This document shows positions 19,262 to 28,433 of a stretch of 64,000 nt of DNA, piece after piece (the first letter of the stretch is position 1; each line of letters begins with the position of its first letter). The DNA comes from Parahaliea mediterranea (GTDB taxonomy: Bacteria; Pseudomonadota; Gammaproteobacteria; Pseudomonadales; Halieaceae): assembly GCF_017255185.1 (NCBI RefSeq), contig NZ_JAFKCZ010000005.1, forward strand, positions 186,001 through 250,000, in the 5' to 3' direction. The notes below the pieces were generated by a model. That model ran no database searches. It saw only the letters and a list, made by a program, of their open reading frames with translations, and was not told where the DNA came from. Position numbers and translations under genes: made by a program.

Positions 19262-19972
19262 TCAGGCGGTGGCGGGTATGCCGATGTCGCTGCCGGCGAA
19301 GGTGCCGCGCAGGTCGGTCACCTGGCCGTCGATAATGTGCACGTTGCGGCTGGCGCGGGCCGCCAGTTCCGGGTCGTGGGTGACCATGATGATGGTGGTA
19401 CCGCTGGCGTTGATGCCCTCCAGTATCTCCATCACCGCCCGCGCCATGGTGCTGTCCAGGTTGCCGGTGGGCTCGTCCGCCAGCAGGATGCGCGGCTCGC
19501 CGGCCAGGGCCCGGGCGATGGCCACCCGCTGTTGTTGGCCGCCGGACAGCTCCGCCGGGAAGTGCCGGGCCCGGGAGGACAGGCCCACCTGCTCCAGCGC
19601 GCGCTCGATGCGCCGCCGGCGCTCGCCGCCGCCAAAGCCCCGGTAGCGCAGGGGTACGTCCACGTTGTCGAACAGGTTCAGGTCGGGGATCAGGTTGAAA
19701 CCCTGGAAAATGAAGCCGAGCTTCTCGTTGCGCATCGCCGAGCGGCGGCGGTCCGACAGGCCCGAGACCTCCACCCCGTCGAGCTGGTAGAGGCCGCCGC
19801 TGTGTTCCTCCAGCAGGCCGGCGATGTTCATGAAGGTGGTTTTGCCGGAACCGGAGGGCCCGGTCACCGCCACGAATTCGCCTTCGTCCACGTGGATGCT
19901 GAACTCGCGCAGCGCGTGGGTTTCCACCAGGTGGGTGCGGTATACCTTGTTCAGGTTCTGCATGCTCAGCAT
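19262..19972 (-). CDS. ABC transporter ATPase, MacB/LolD type
   Basis: A 236-residue ATPase. Walker A GPSGSGKT (38-45), Q-loop FIFQGFNLIPDLN with Q90, signature LSGGQQQR (142-149), Walker B with LLADEPTGNLDS (about 163-174) and the switch His in MVTHDPELA are all intact. I start at MLSMQN because AAGGACGCTCCC precedes it. An earlier in-frame ATG at 20026 overlaps the adaptor stop as ATGA and would add 18 residues, so it remains an alternative. It powers the two permeases encoded downstream. Confidence 0.93.
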   Translation of the reverse strand: MLSMQNLNKVYRTHLVETHALREFSIHVDEGEFVAVTGPSGSGKTTFMNIAGLLEEHSGGLYQLDGVEVSGLSDRRRSAMRNEKLGFIFQGFNLIPDLNLFDNVDVPLRYRGFGGGERRRRIERALEQVGLSSRARHFPAELSGGQQQRVAIARALAGEPRILLADEPTGNLDSTMARAVMEILEGINASGTTIIMVTHDPELAARASRNVHIIDGQVTDLRGTFAGSDIGIPATA

Positions 19973-20022
19973 GGGAGCGTCCTTGTGTGGGTAGTTACGA
20001 TGAGTTGATGGGGAGCGGCCGC

Positions 20023-21285
20023 TCATTCCAGGCGCACCCGCTCGGCATTGCGGAAGGGTTCCAGGCTGGAAATCACCACCCGGTCGCCGGGTTCGAGCCC
20101 GGACAGGACCTCGATGTCGCTGACGCTGGTCAACCCGGTCTCGATCGGGCGGCGTTCGGCGTAGCCGTCGCGCAGCACGTAGGCGACGCGGCCGCCGCCG
20201 TCCTCCAGGAAGGGGCCCCGGGTCAATACCAGGGTGTCGCTGTGCTCCTCCAGCAGCAGCCGGGTCTGCAGGCGCTGGTTCTGGCGCAGGCCCGCGGGCA
20301 GCTCGCCGTCGAAGCGGATGCGGGCGGCCACCTGGCCCTGCACGATCTCCGGGGAGATACTGGTGACGGTGCCGGGGTGTTCGCTGTTGCCAACCCGCAC
20401 CCGGGCGGACAGGCCGGGGCCGAGGGCGTCGGCGTAGATCTCCGGCACCTGGGCCTCCACCTCGAGCTGGCTGAGGTCCACCACGCTCAGCAGGGCGGCG
20501 TTGTCGGCGACCGAGGTCTTGTCCGCCACCAGCAGGCTGCCCACCCTGCCGGCGATGGGGGCGCGCACCGACAGTCCCTCGACCAGGCGCTCGAGCTCCT
20601 CCACCAGCAGCGCCTGCTGTTGCAGTTCCAGCTCCCGCGTCTTCTGCTCGAAGTCCCAGGCCGCGCGGTTCAGTTTGATGTCCTCCACCGCGTGGTCGTG
20701 GGCGATCCGGGCGCTGGCGCGTTCGTCCTCGGCGCGCCGCAGGTCGACCTGGCTGATCGCGCCCCGGTCCCAGGCCAGCTGGTTGCGCTCGAACTCCCGC
20801 TGCGACGCGTCGAGGGCCACCGCGGCCTGTTGCAGGTCCTTGCGCGCGGCCAGGTCGTTCATGCGCACTTCGATGGCCTGGCGCTTCACATCGATGTCCA
20901 GGCGCTGCAGGCGGGCGCGCTCCTGGGCCAGCTGGCTGGTGAGTTGGGGGCTGTCGATCTCGGCGAGCAGGGCGCCCTGTGCCACGTGGTCTCCGGGTCG
21001 CACGCGAAAGGTGACGGTGCCGGCATTGGGGGCGTAGAGGGTGGGGCTGACACCGGCCACCACCCGGCCGGCGGCGGAGACGTCGCGCACCAGGTTGCCC
21101 ACGGTGACTTCGGCGATGCGCAGGCGCTCGCTGTTGATGGCAATCTCGTCACTGAACCAGCGCGCCACCACCGAGCCGGTGGCGCCCAGCCCCGCCAGCA
21201 GGACCAGGCCGATGCCCAGTAGGCGGCGCCAGGGGATTCCCGGCGGGGTCAGTGTCCTGTCCTGGGCGGAGGTGTCTTTGATCAT
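20023..21285 (-). CDS. Periplasmic adaptor (HlyD/MacA-like membrane fusion protein)
   Basis: A 420-residue adaptor with an N-terminal membrane anchor (about 20-42). A lipoyl half follows (GTVTFRVRPGDHVAQGALLAEIDSP), then a coiled-coil hairpin (about 115-230, rich in E, R, Q and L), the second lipoyl half (LSVRAPIAGRVGSLLVADK) and beta-barrel and membrane-proximal domains. It would bridge the permease pair to an outer-membrane channel encoded elsewhere, since no TolC-like gene is present here. First gene of the six-gene operon, with a sigma-54 promoter about 70 bases upstream of its start. Confidence 0.9.
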   Translation of the reverse strand: MIKDTSAQDRTLTPPGIPWRRLLGIGLVLLAGLGATGSVVARWFSDEIAINSERLRIAEVTVGNLVRDVSAAGRVVAGVSPTLYAPNAGTVTFRVRPGDHVAQGALLAEIDSPQLTSQLAQERARLQRLDIDVKRQAIEVRMNDLAARKDLQQAAVALDASQREFERNQLAWDRGAISQVDLRRAEDERASARIAHDHAVEDIKLNRAAWDFEQKTRELELQQQALLVEELERLVEGLSVRAPIAGRVGSLLVADKTSVADNAALLSVVDLSQLEVEAQVPEIYADALGPGLSARVRVGNSEHPGTVTSISPEIVQGQVAARIRFDGELPAGLRQNQRLQTRLLLEEHSDTLVLTRGPFLEDGGGRVAYVLRDGYAERRPIETGLTSVSDIEVLSGLEPGDRVVISSLEPFRNAERVRLE

Positions 21286-21356
21286 GGTGCGCTCTACGCT
21301 GTTTGTCCGGGCCCCGCGGTGGTGTTTGCGGGGCGCTGTTGTGGCGGTCTATCCAT

Positions 21357-21372
21357 AGCAGGACGCGTGCCA
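21357..21372 (-). promoter_or_regulatory. Sigma-54 (-24/-12) promoter of the export operon
   Basis: On the minus strand this reads TGGCACG-N4-CTGCT, against the consensus TGGCACG-N4-TTGCW: all seven -24 positions match, and the -12 box differs at one base, with GG and GC at the right spacing. It lies 72 bases upstream of the adaptor gene, whose operon encodes an NtrC-type activator. Confidence 0.75.
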
Positions 21373-21502
21373 AGCTGTGCCGGCCCCCAGGGAATGCCGG
21401 AGCTTGATGTAGTTAATGCTTTAAAAACAATCGCTTGGGGTGCTCGCGAGGATGAGGCGCGGAGGTGGCCGGCCGCGGTGCCGGCCGGCTTCGCGGGCGC
21501 GG

Positions 21503-21550
21503 CGGACACAATTCCCCGGGTAAGCGGACAGTGGCCGGACACATCGGACA
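21503..21550. promoter_or_regulatory. Four CGGACA repeats, candidate enhancer sites
   Basis: CGGACA occurs at 21503, 21525, 21536 and 21545, at intervals of 22, 11 and 9 bases, so mostly on one helix face. The cluster is 130-180 bases upstream of the sigma-54 promoter, the usual range for activator sites of NtrC-type regulators. The rest of the 462-base region between the adaptor and the sulfotransferase gene shows no gene. Confidence 0.5.
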
Positions 21551-21747
21551 CTTTTGCGCGGGGCGGCGGATCGATGGCGGCGCTCGTCGCGAAGAAATGT
21601 AAGGGCGCCGCTCGCGGCCCAGCCGGAGCGAAGAAAACTCTAGCTATATCAATACCTTGTATTTTAGTTTTCGCCGGCGTAATGCCAGTTGTGCGCGGCA
21701 GGGCGCGAACCTAGGCTGATTGTTGTTGCGAGATGAGGAGAGCCCGG

Positions 21748-22914
21748 GTGTACTTTGATCTGCAGTACTACTGGCGCGTGTTGCGCCACGTCTGGTCCCT
21801 GAAGGACTGGCCGGGACGGCCGCGCATGTTAGTGCGCCTGCTGGTGGGCGTGCCGCTGGCCACACTGTTTCACAGTCTCTGTTTCATGCTCGACTACCTG
21901 CTGTTCCCGCGGCTGTGGCGCCAGCGGGTGGAACAGCCGGTATTCGTCATCGGCCACGCGCGCAGCGGCACCACCCTGGCCCATCGCCTGCTGGCGGCGG
22001 ACGGCGATACCTTCAGTTACTTCCTGTACTGGGAGCTGTTCTTCCCCTCGCTGTTGCAGAAGAAGGTCATCCGCGCGCTGGGCCGGCTGGACGCGCGCCT
22101 TGGCGGACCCTGCCTGCGCCGCCTCAAAGCCTGGGACGAGCGCACCTTCGGCCGCTACCGCCATATCCACGACATGAGCCTGTGGAACGCGGAGGAGGAC
22201 CAGTTCGTGATGCGCGCCGCCTTCGTCACCCAGCAGTGGGCCCTGGACGTGCCGTTGATGCACAAGGTCGACCAGTTCCACGTCGACCACATGCCCGCGC
22301 GCAAGCGCCGCCGCTGGCTGCACCACTACCGCGAGTGCGTGAAGCGCCAGCTGTTGTTGAACGGCGGCGACCGCATCCACCTGAGCAAGAACCCGCTGAT
22401 GTGCGGCTGGGTGGAGGCGCTGATCGAAACCTTTCCCGACGCGCGCTTCGTGGTCATGGTGCGCAACCCCCACCAGTGCATTCCCAGTACGCTGAAGTTG
22501 CTGGAGGTCACCTGGAAGGGCAAGGGCTGGACGCCGGCGCAGTACGACGCGTCCCTGCGGGTGATGACCGACATTGCCTTCGAGTCCTTCCTGCATCCCC
22601 GCGCGGCCCTGGCCCGCCACCCGGATACGCCCCAGCTCTTTGTCGACTACCGCGACATGACCGCCCGGCCGCGGGAGACGGTGCATGCGATCTACCGGGC
22701 CCTGGGCCTGCCCGTATCGGCGAGTTTCGACCGCTGGCTGCGGGCGCAGGAGGAGAGGGAACGCGGCCACCAGGCGCGTTTCGAGTACAGTATCGATGAC
22801 TACGCGTTATCGGTGGAACGCATCGAGCGGGAGCTGGACACCCTGTTCGAGCAGTATCAATGGCCGCGCCTGTCGGCGGCGCCGGCACACAATAAGACGG
22901 GGGAAAGCGCATGA
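21748..22914 (+). CDS. PAPS-dependent sulfotransferase family protein
   Basis: A 388-residue protein of the sulfotransferase P-loop superfamily, which moves sulfate from PAPS to an alcohol or amine. The 5'-phosphosulfate loop is VIGHARSGTTLAHRLLAAD (GHARSGTT at 69-76). The 3'-phosphate segment is FVVMVRNPHQCIPS, with an Asn in the place of the frequent Asp. I start at the GTG at 21748 because AGGAGAG lies six bases before it; the ATG at 21733 overlaps that ribosome site. It has a hydrophobic stretch at about 30-53, so it may associate with the membrane. The stop overlaps the next gene by ATGA. The acceptor is unknown. Confidence 0.85.
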   Translation: MYFDLQYYWRVLRHVWSLKDWPGRPRMLVRLLVGVPLATLFHSLCFMLDYLLFPRLWRQRVEQPVFVIGHARSGTTLAHRLLAADGDTFSYFLYWELFFPSLLQKKVIRALGRLDARLGGPCLRRLKAWDERTFGRYRHIHDMSLWNAEEDQFVMRAAFVTQQWALDVPLMHKVDQFHVDHMPARKRRRWLHHYRECVKRQLLLNGGDRIHLSKNPLMCGWVEALIETFPDARFVVMVRNPHQCIPSTLKLLEVTWKGKGWTPAQYDASLRVMTDIAFESFLHPRAALARHPDTPQLFVDYRDMTARPRETVHAIYRALGLPVSASFDRWLRAQEERERGHQARFEYSIDDYALSVERIERELDTLFEQYQWPRLSAAPAHNKTGESA

Positions 22915-23765
22915 GCGCATTGCAGGGCAAGACCGCATTGATCACCGGGGCCAGCCGGGGCATTGGCCTGGCCATCGCCCGGCGTTTCAGCGCCGAGGGC
23001 GCCAGGGTCGCGCTCTGCGCCTCGCGCCTGGGGGCGCACGGCAAGCTGCCGGGCACCCTGGAGGACGCGGTGGCGGCCATTGACGCCGCGGGCGGCACCG
23101 CCGTGGCGCTGGTCTGTGACCTGGGCGACGCCGCGGCCCGCGCCGATCTGGTAACCCGGGCCGAGGAGGCCCTGGGGCCGCTGGATATCCTGGTCAACAA
23201 CGCCGCCGGGGCCAAGATGGCGCTGCCCAGCGCGGTGACCGCCGCCGAGCGCAGCTGGATGTACGAGCTCAATCTCAACGCGCCCATCGACCTGGCCCAG
23301 CAGGCGCTGCCCGGCATGCGCCAGCGGGGCCGTGGCTGGATCCTGAACATCAGCTCCTCCACCTGCGACCAGCCGGTTGTGCCCTACCGGGATTCGCCCG
23401 TGGCCGCCCATGTGATTGCCGCCTACGGCGCCACCAAGGCGGCGCTGAACCGTTACAGCGAGGGACTGGCCCACGAGGTGGCCGCCGAGGGCGTGTGCGT
23501 CAATACCCTCGCGCCTGAAAGCATCGTGCTGACTCCCGGTGCGGAGCAGGTGCGCGATATCGCCCGCCGCCACCCGGACATGGCGGAGCCGGTGGAGATG
23601 ATGGCCGAGGCGGCGCTGGTACTGTGTTCCCAGCGGCATGTGGGGCGTACCGCCTACAGCCGGCGCCTGCTGCATGCCCTGGGGAGGCCGGTACACAGCC
23701 TGGACGGTCGAACCGTACTGGGCGATGCCTTTTTACCCGCGGATCTCGGAGACGACAATGACTGA
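22911..23765 (+). CDS. Short-chain dehydrogenase/reductase
   Basis: A 284-residue classical SDR. The cofactor motif TGASRGIG is at 12-19, NNAAG at 96-100, the catalytic Ser in NISSS (147-150), and YGATK gives Tyr172 and Lys176. An insertion between Ser and Tyr (about 152-170) and an extended C-terminus make it longer than the usual 250 residues. It is translationally coupled to the sulfotransferase by a 4-base overlap and overlaps the next gene by 8 bases, so the three products probably act in one pathway. It presumably interconverts an alcohol and a ketone; the substrate is unknown. Confidence 0.88.
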   Translation: MSALQGKTALITGASRGIGLAIARRFSAEGARVALCASRLGAHGKLPGTLEDAVAAIDAAGGTAVALVCDLGDAAARADLVTRAEEALGPLDILVNNAAGAKMALPSAVTAAERSWMYELNLNAPIDLAQQALPGMRQRGRGWILNISSSTCDQPVVPYRDSPVAAHVIAAYGATKAALNRYSEGLAHEVAAEGVCVNTLAPESIVLTPGAEQVRDIARRHPDMAEPVEMMAEAALVLCSQRHVGRTAYSRRLLHALGRPVHSLDGRTVLGDAFLPADLGDDND

Positions 23766-25161
23766 CATGGACGTAAATACGAGCACCGACGATGACGGCG
23801 GCCAACGGCAGCTGCGCGCCGCCTGGGATGAACTGATTGCCGATTTACAGGCCGCGCGGGACGCCATCGATGGCCCCGAGTACTTTCCGCCAGCGCCCAG
23901 CGACCGCAACCTGGCGGAGGGCTACCGCTACCTGTCCGGTTTTATCCACCACGCGGTGGAGCGGGCCTTCCACGAGGATCCGGCGTTCCCCGCCTTTCGC
24001 AATGCGCTGTCGGTGTACAACAAGTCCACCATCGACAACAGCGATGCGATCTATTTCTACGCTCCCCTCGACGGGCGCAGGCACTACCGTGTCACCGCGC
24101 AACTGCCCGACTGCCGCCACTGGCGCGGCGAACCCCGCGCGGCCAGCGGGCCGCTGGCGCCGCAGTACCTGATTTTCGAGGTCACCGGCGGCCCCATGGC
24201 CGGGGACACGGGCGATCTGCGCGAACTGATGCCGGGCGCGCGCACCGGCTTCGGCACCCTCGATATCTCGCAGCTGGCGGTGGATGACGACGGCACGCTG
24301 GAGCTGCACCTGGGGCCGGAGCGGCCCGCCGGCTATACCGGCAACTTCATCTGCACCCGCAAACCGCCGTCGCGCAAGGACCCGGAGGGAGGCGAGCTTT
24401 ACGCCACCTACATCAGCGGCCGGCAGCTGTTCTACGACTGGGCGCGGGAGGAGCCGCTGCACCTGGCCATCACCTGCCTGGATACCGAGGGCGGCCGGCC
24501 GCCGGCGCTGAGTGGCGAGGACACCGCGGCGCGGCTGCGACGCCTGGGGGGCATCGTGCGCGGGCAGATGCATTTCTGGCTCGCCTTCTACGACCGCATC
24601 CTCAACTGCAACGGTACGCACGAGGGGGAGGGCCGCTACTTCATGCCGGTCAACGGCTACAACCGGCCCAACGCGGCCTCCGGCGATACCGGCGGCGGCA
24701 TGAGCACCAATATCTACGCCGGGGGCATTTTCGAATTGGCCGGGGACGAGGCCCTCTACATCGAGGCCCGCTATCACGGCAAGCCGGTGTACACCAGCCT
24801 GCACCTGGGCAACCTGTGGGGGGAGTCGCCGGATTACGCCAACCACCAAAGTAGCCTCAACGGCTTCCAGATGCACATGGGCGCCGACGGCGTGCAGCGC
24901 TGGGTGGTGGCCCACCGCGACCCGGGGGTGCCCAACTGGATCGATACCACCGGCCTGCCCCGGGGCTACCTCTCCAACCGCTGGGCCTATAGCGAGCTGC
25001 CGCCGCAGGCGCAGTGGCCCACGATAGAAGCGCGCAAAGTGCCCTTCGAGGCGGTTCGCGATTGTTTCCCCGGGGATACCCCGGGGGTGACGCCGGAAGC
25101 GCGGCGGCGGGCGATCGCGGTGCGCCAGCGCCACGTGCAGCGGCGCTTCCGGGTGTTCTGA
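23758..25161 (+). CDS. DUF1214-like protein
   Basis: A 467-residue soluble protein. Its C-terminal third carries the segment HRDPGVPNWIDTTGLPRGYLSNRW (from about residue 385, split here at the conserved DPG..NW..T.G pattern), typical of DUF1214-type proteins. An earlier region (GELYATYISGRQLFYDWA) resembles the middle of the same family. Such proteins commonly occur beside SDR and sulfotransferase genes, but no reaction is established. The ATG at 23758 has GGAG close by and overlaps the SDR stop. It converges with the TonB receptor at 25180, with 18 bases between stops and no obvious hairpin. Confidence 0.75.
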   Translation: MTDMDVNTSTDDDGGQRQLRAAWDELIADLQAARDAIDGPEYFPPAPSDRNLAEGYRYLSGFIHHAVERAFHEDPAFPAFRNALSVYNKSTIDNSDAIYFYAPLDGRRHYRVTAQLPDCRHWRGEPRAASGPLAPQYLIFEVTGGPMAGDTGDLRELMPGARTGFGTLDISQLAVDDDGTLELHLGPERPAGYTGNFICTRKPPSRKDPEGGELYATYISGRQLFYDWAREEPLHLAITCLDTEGGRPPALSGEDTAARLRRLGGIVRGQMHFWLAFYDRILNCNGTHEGEGRYFMPVNGYNRPNAASGDTGGGMSTNIYAGGIFELAGDEALYIEARYHGKPVYTSLHLGNLWGESPDYANHQSSLNGFQMHMGADGVQRWVVAHRDPGVPNWIDTTGLPRGYLSNRWAYSELPPQAQWPTIEARKVPFEAVRDCFPGDTPGVTPEARRRAIAVRQRHVQRRFRVF

Positions 25162-25179
25162 GCGCGCGGCAGCGACGCG

Positions 25180-27423
25180 TCAGAAACGGTAGTCGACCTG
25201 CAGCGAAACCGTCCGCGGCGCGCCGTAGTAGCCGATGACCTCGCCCTCGCCGGTGGTGGGGAAGTTGTAGCCCGCCACGCGGTACTCCCGGTCGCCGAGG
25301 TTCTTGCCGTGCAGGCCGACGGTCCAGTGGTCGCCGGGGGAATACCACAGCAGGCTGGCGTTCCACAGGGTGTAGCTGTCTTCGTCGATCGCCGAGGGCG
25401 TCTCGAACATCTGCACCGCCGAGCGATAGGCCACCGACAGACTGCCGGTCAGCGCGCCGCGGGAACCGAGGTCCATGTCGCTGGCCAGTGCGACCTGGCC
25501 GGTCCAGCGCGGGGTGTTCTGTATGTCGCGCTGCGACGAGACGTCGATAAACCCACCGGGGTTCGCGGGGTCGGCGGTCAGCCATTCATCGATGGTGGTA
25601 TCGATATAGCCGATATTGGCCGCCAACCGTAGATTCATGGGCAGCTGGGCCTCGGCTTCGAGTTCCGCGCCCTGCAGCGTGGCCTCGCCGACGTTTTCCA
25701 CGTTCTGCACCGGTACCGGGAAGCCGAGCGCGTTGCTGGCGAAGCCCACCGCGGTCACCACCTGCATATCCTTGTAGTTGGCATGGAATGCCGACAGGTT
25801 GAGGCGCAGGCGATGGTCGAAGAACTCGCCCTTGGCGCCGATCTCCAGGCTGTCGACGGTTTCCGGGTCGAAACCCTCCACGGTTTGCGGGTTGGCGGCC
25901 TGGTTGCCGCGCATGTCGAATCCGCCGCTCTTGAAGCCCTCGCTGTAGCCGGCGTAGAACATGAGCTGTTCGGTCGGCGCGAAGCGCGCGGTGATCCGCG
26001 GCGAGAACTCGGAAAAGGTTTTGCTGTTGCTGTAGTCGGACAGTACGGCGACGGGGATGCGGAAGGGGTCTTGTGGGTCGCCGCTGAGGTTGCCGAATTG
26101 CTCGGAGAACACGGTCGCATCCTTGGTGTCTTCGGTATAGCGTCCGCCGATATTGAGGGACCACTGTTCATTGAAGCTGTAGTCCACGTCGACGAAGGCG
26201 GAATAGCTTTCGGTGTCGGCCTCGCCGTAGGTGGTCTGGATCAGTGGAATCCAGGGGATCGGCAGGCCGATGAGGGCGCCGGGTACCGTCTGGCCGAGAA
26301 TGGCGTCGAAGCGGCCGCCGGAGCTGCCACTGAAATAGTACAGGCCGGAGACCATGTGCCAGTTGTCGCTGTCGTAGAGCCACTGTATTTCCTGGCTGAA
26401 CTGGTGGTCGCTGACACTGGCTGGCACGTCGAAATCGTTCACCTCCAGGTTGTCGAAGTCGATGGGGCCGACGCTGTCGCCGTCGCGATAGGCGGTGATG
26501 GACTTCAGCGTCCAGCGGTCCGCGGGGCTGTACTCCACAGTCAGCGCGGCGCCCTCGGTGTTGACCTCGGTGTCGGGGTCGAGCCCGGCCCGGGAATCGA
26601 AGACATCGTCCAGTACCGGCGCGCCGCCGATGGCGCCGACGGTCAGGCGATGGCCGCCCTTGGCATTGGACTTGTCGTTGCTGCGATCGTACTGCAGGCG
26701 CAGGTACAGGGCATCGGTGGCGTGCCACTCCAGGCTCAGGCGTCCGCTGAGGATCTCCTTGTCGTAGTTCGGCGCGTCGAAGCTCAGCAGCTCGCCGTAG
26801 CCGTCGCGTTTGAACGATGCCAGCGCGCCGCCGAGATACAGCCCGTCGGCAAGCGCCGTGCTGCCCGAGACCGTGAGGTCGCGCTGGTTGTAGGAGCCGA
26901 CCCGGGCGCTCACGTCCAGCGCCGTCGCCTCGTCGAGGCGGCGCGTCACGTATTTTACCGCGCCACCGATGGTGTTCTTGCCGTACAGCGTGCCCTGGGG
27001 GCCGCGCAGGATCTCCACCCGCTCGACATCGTAGACATCCAGTACCGCGCCCTGGGGCCGTGCAATGTACACGTCGTCGAGGTAGAGGCCCACGCCGGGT
27101 TCAAAGCCCCACAGCGGGTCCTGCTGGCCGACGCCGCGGATGAAGGCGGTGAGTGTCGAATTGGTGCCCCGGCTGGGCGCCAGGGTGACGTTGGGCGCGG
27201 CTTGCTGCAGGTCGACGATGGTGGTGGTGCCCGCCTGCTGCAGCTGGTCGGCGCTGAAGGCGCTCACCGAGAGCGGGACATCCTGTAGAGACTGGTCGCG
27301 GCGCTGGGCGGTGACAACCACCTCTTCCAGCATCACGGTACCGGCCGGGGACTGGGCCTGGCCGGCGGCGGGCACGGCGAGCGCAAGCGCGGCGAGAGCG
27401 AGTGAACTAGCGGGTTGTTGCAT
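25180..27423 (-). CDS. TonB-dependent outer-membrane receptor
   Basis: A 747-residue receptor. The signal peptide covers about 1-24 (cleavage near GQAQ), followed by a TonB-box region MLEEVVVTAQRRDQSLQDVP. The plug contains FIRGVGQQDPLWGFEPGVG and ERVEILRGPQGTLYGKNTIGG. A barrel domain ends in VSLQVDYRF with the C-terminal Phe typical of these proteins. Its start codon lies 17 bases inside the 3' end of the alpha/beta hydrolase gene, behind a strong GGAGGAG, so the two are co-translated and probably act on one substrate. It belongs to the IroN/FecA-unlike group common in marine gammaproteobacteria; the ligand may be an organic ester or acid rather than iron. Confidence 0.92.
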   Translation of the reverse strand: MQQPASSLALAALALAVPAAGQAQSPAGTVMLEEVVVTAQRRDQSLQDVPLSVSAFSADQLQQAGTTTIVDLQQAAPNVTLAPSRGTNSTLTAFIRGVGQQDPLWGFEPGVGLYLDDVYIARPQGAVLDVYDVERVEILRGPQGTLYGKNTIGGAVKYVTRRLDEATALDVSARVGSYNQRDLTVSGSTALADGLYLGGALASFKRDGYGELLSFDAPNYDKEILSGRLSLEWHATDALYLRLQYDRSNDKSNAKGGHRLTVGAIGGAPVLDDVFDSRAGLDPDTEVNTEGAALTVEYSPADRWTLKSITAYRDGDSVGPIDFDNLEVNDFDVPASVSDHQFSQEIQWLYDSDNWHMVSGLYYFSGSSGGRFDAILGQTVPGALIGLPIPWIPLIQTTYGEADTESYSAFVDVDYSFNEQWSLNIGGRYTEDTKDATVFSEQFGNLSGDPQDPFRIPVAVLSDYSNSKTFSEFSPRITARFAPTEQLMFYAGYSEGFKSGGFDMRGNQAANPQTVEGFDPETVDSLEIGAKGEFFDHRLRLNLSAFHANYKDMQVVTAVGFASNALGFPVPVQNVENVGEATLQGAELEAEAQLPMNLRLAANIGYIDTTIDEWLTADPANPGGFIDVSSQRDIQNTPRWTGQVALASDMDLGSRGALTGSLSVAYRSAVQMFETPSAIDEDSYTLWNASLLWYSPGDHWTVGLHGKNLGDREYRVAGYNFPTTGEGEVIGYYGAPRTVSLQVDYRF

Positions 27424-28282
27424 GGGCTTCTCCTCCCATTGGGGGTGTTATTGTGGGTTCTGTTGTGGGTACAGGGGTTTGCCGGTGGGCGGTATCCGCC
27501 TCCCGGCGGTTGAGAAAATCAAGTAGCAGCTGATTGATTGCGGCGGGCTGGTCCATCGGCGCCGCGTGCCTCGAATCCTTCACGATGGCCAGTGTCGCAC
27601 CGGGGATTTGCGCGGCGACCGCGCGTTTGGCTGCTACCGGGGTGTAGTCCTCGTCCGATGCGATGATCAGGCAGGGGGTGTGAATCTCCCGCAGCCGGGA
27701 ACTGATATCCCAGCGGCGCAGCGCGTCGAGGCAGTTGAGGTAGTTGCGCGCCGGCATCGCGGCCATATGGCGGCGAAAGCGCGCCGTCAAATGAGCCTGC
27801 TCAGGGAGCGGAAACAGGCGCCGCGACAGGTAGGCCGCCAGGCGCTCCATGCCCAGTGCGCGGATCACGAACTTGCGCAGCGTCAGCTGGCCGTAGCGTT
27901 GCAGTCGTCCGGAAAGGGCATGCGGGCCGGTATTGATCAGGCACAGGCTGCGCAGGCGGCCGGGCGCATCGAGAGCCAGTTGCTGGGCCACCATGCCGCC
28001 GAGGGAAAATCCCACCACATGGGCGCTGGCGAGCCCCAGGTGGTCCAGCAGCGCCACGACGTCCCCGGCCATGGCCGGGATGGTGAGCCGTTCCGCGCCG
28101 GGGTCGCTGTCGCCGTGCCCCCGAAGATCGATCGTAACAACCCGGTAGTGTTCGCCGAGCGCGGGAAGCTGGAACTCCCAGTCCGAGCCGCGAGAGCCCA
28201 GGCCGTGCAGGAGCAGGACGGTATCGCCCGCCCCGTCCACCTGGTAGTGCAAGTCAACTTGGCGGTGGGTGAAATATGGCAT
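27407..28282 (-). CDS. Alpha/beta hydrolase
   Basis: A 291-residue hydrolase. Oxyanion motif LLHGLG is at 24-29 and the nucleophile elbow GFSLGG has Ser93. The Asp lies in IASDEDYTPVA and the catalytic His in KDSRHAAPMDQP. No signal peptide is visible, so it should act in the cytoplasm, cleaving an ester, lactone or C-C bond. I start at the ATG giving MPYFTHRQVDLHYQ; an earlier ATG (28315) would leave only 7 bases to the putative operator. It is co-transcribed with the TonB receptor. A motif at 28323-28343 also occurs before the PHA depolymerase gene, linking the two. Confidence 0.88.
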   Translation of the reverse strand: MPYFTHRQVDLHYQVDGAGDTVLLLHGLGSRGSDWEFQLPALGEHYRVVTIDLRGHGDSDPGAERLTIPAMAGDVVALLDHLGLASAHVVGFSLGGMVAQQLALDAPGRLRSLCLINTGPHALSGRLQRYGQLTLRKFVIRALGMERLAAYLSRRLFPLPEQAHLTARFRRHMAAMPARNYLNCLDALRRWDISSRLREIHTPCLIIASDEDYTPVAAKRAVAAQIPGATLAIVKDSRHAAPMDQPAAINQLLLDFLNRREADTAHRQTPVPTTEPTITPPMGGEAHATTR

Positions 28283-28322
28283 GTACGGGAACCGCGATTC
28301 GATAGCTGAATTCAATCAGATA

Positions 28323-28343
28323 ATATGGAATCCGAATTCCGAT
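28323..28343. promoter_or_regulatory. Putative TetR operator, copy 1
   Basis: ATATGGAATCCGAATTCCGAT lies 40-60 bases upstream of the hydrolase start. It matches the site at 30049-30068 before the PHA depolymerase gene apart from two substitutions and one extra base. It contains the inverted repeat GGAAT-CCGA-ATTCC. A TetR gene lies between the two sites. The flanking 28316-28433 region is AT-rich compared with its surroundings. Confidence 0.5.
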
Positions 28344-28433
28344 TACAATAATTATTTATTGTATGGCCGGGCCGGCGCGTTGGGTGATAGTCCCGCGGTG
28401 GTCAGGCGATGGCGGGCCGGCGCTCGCGGATGA

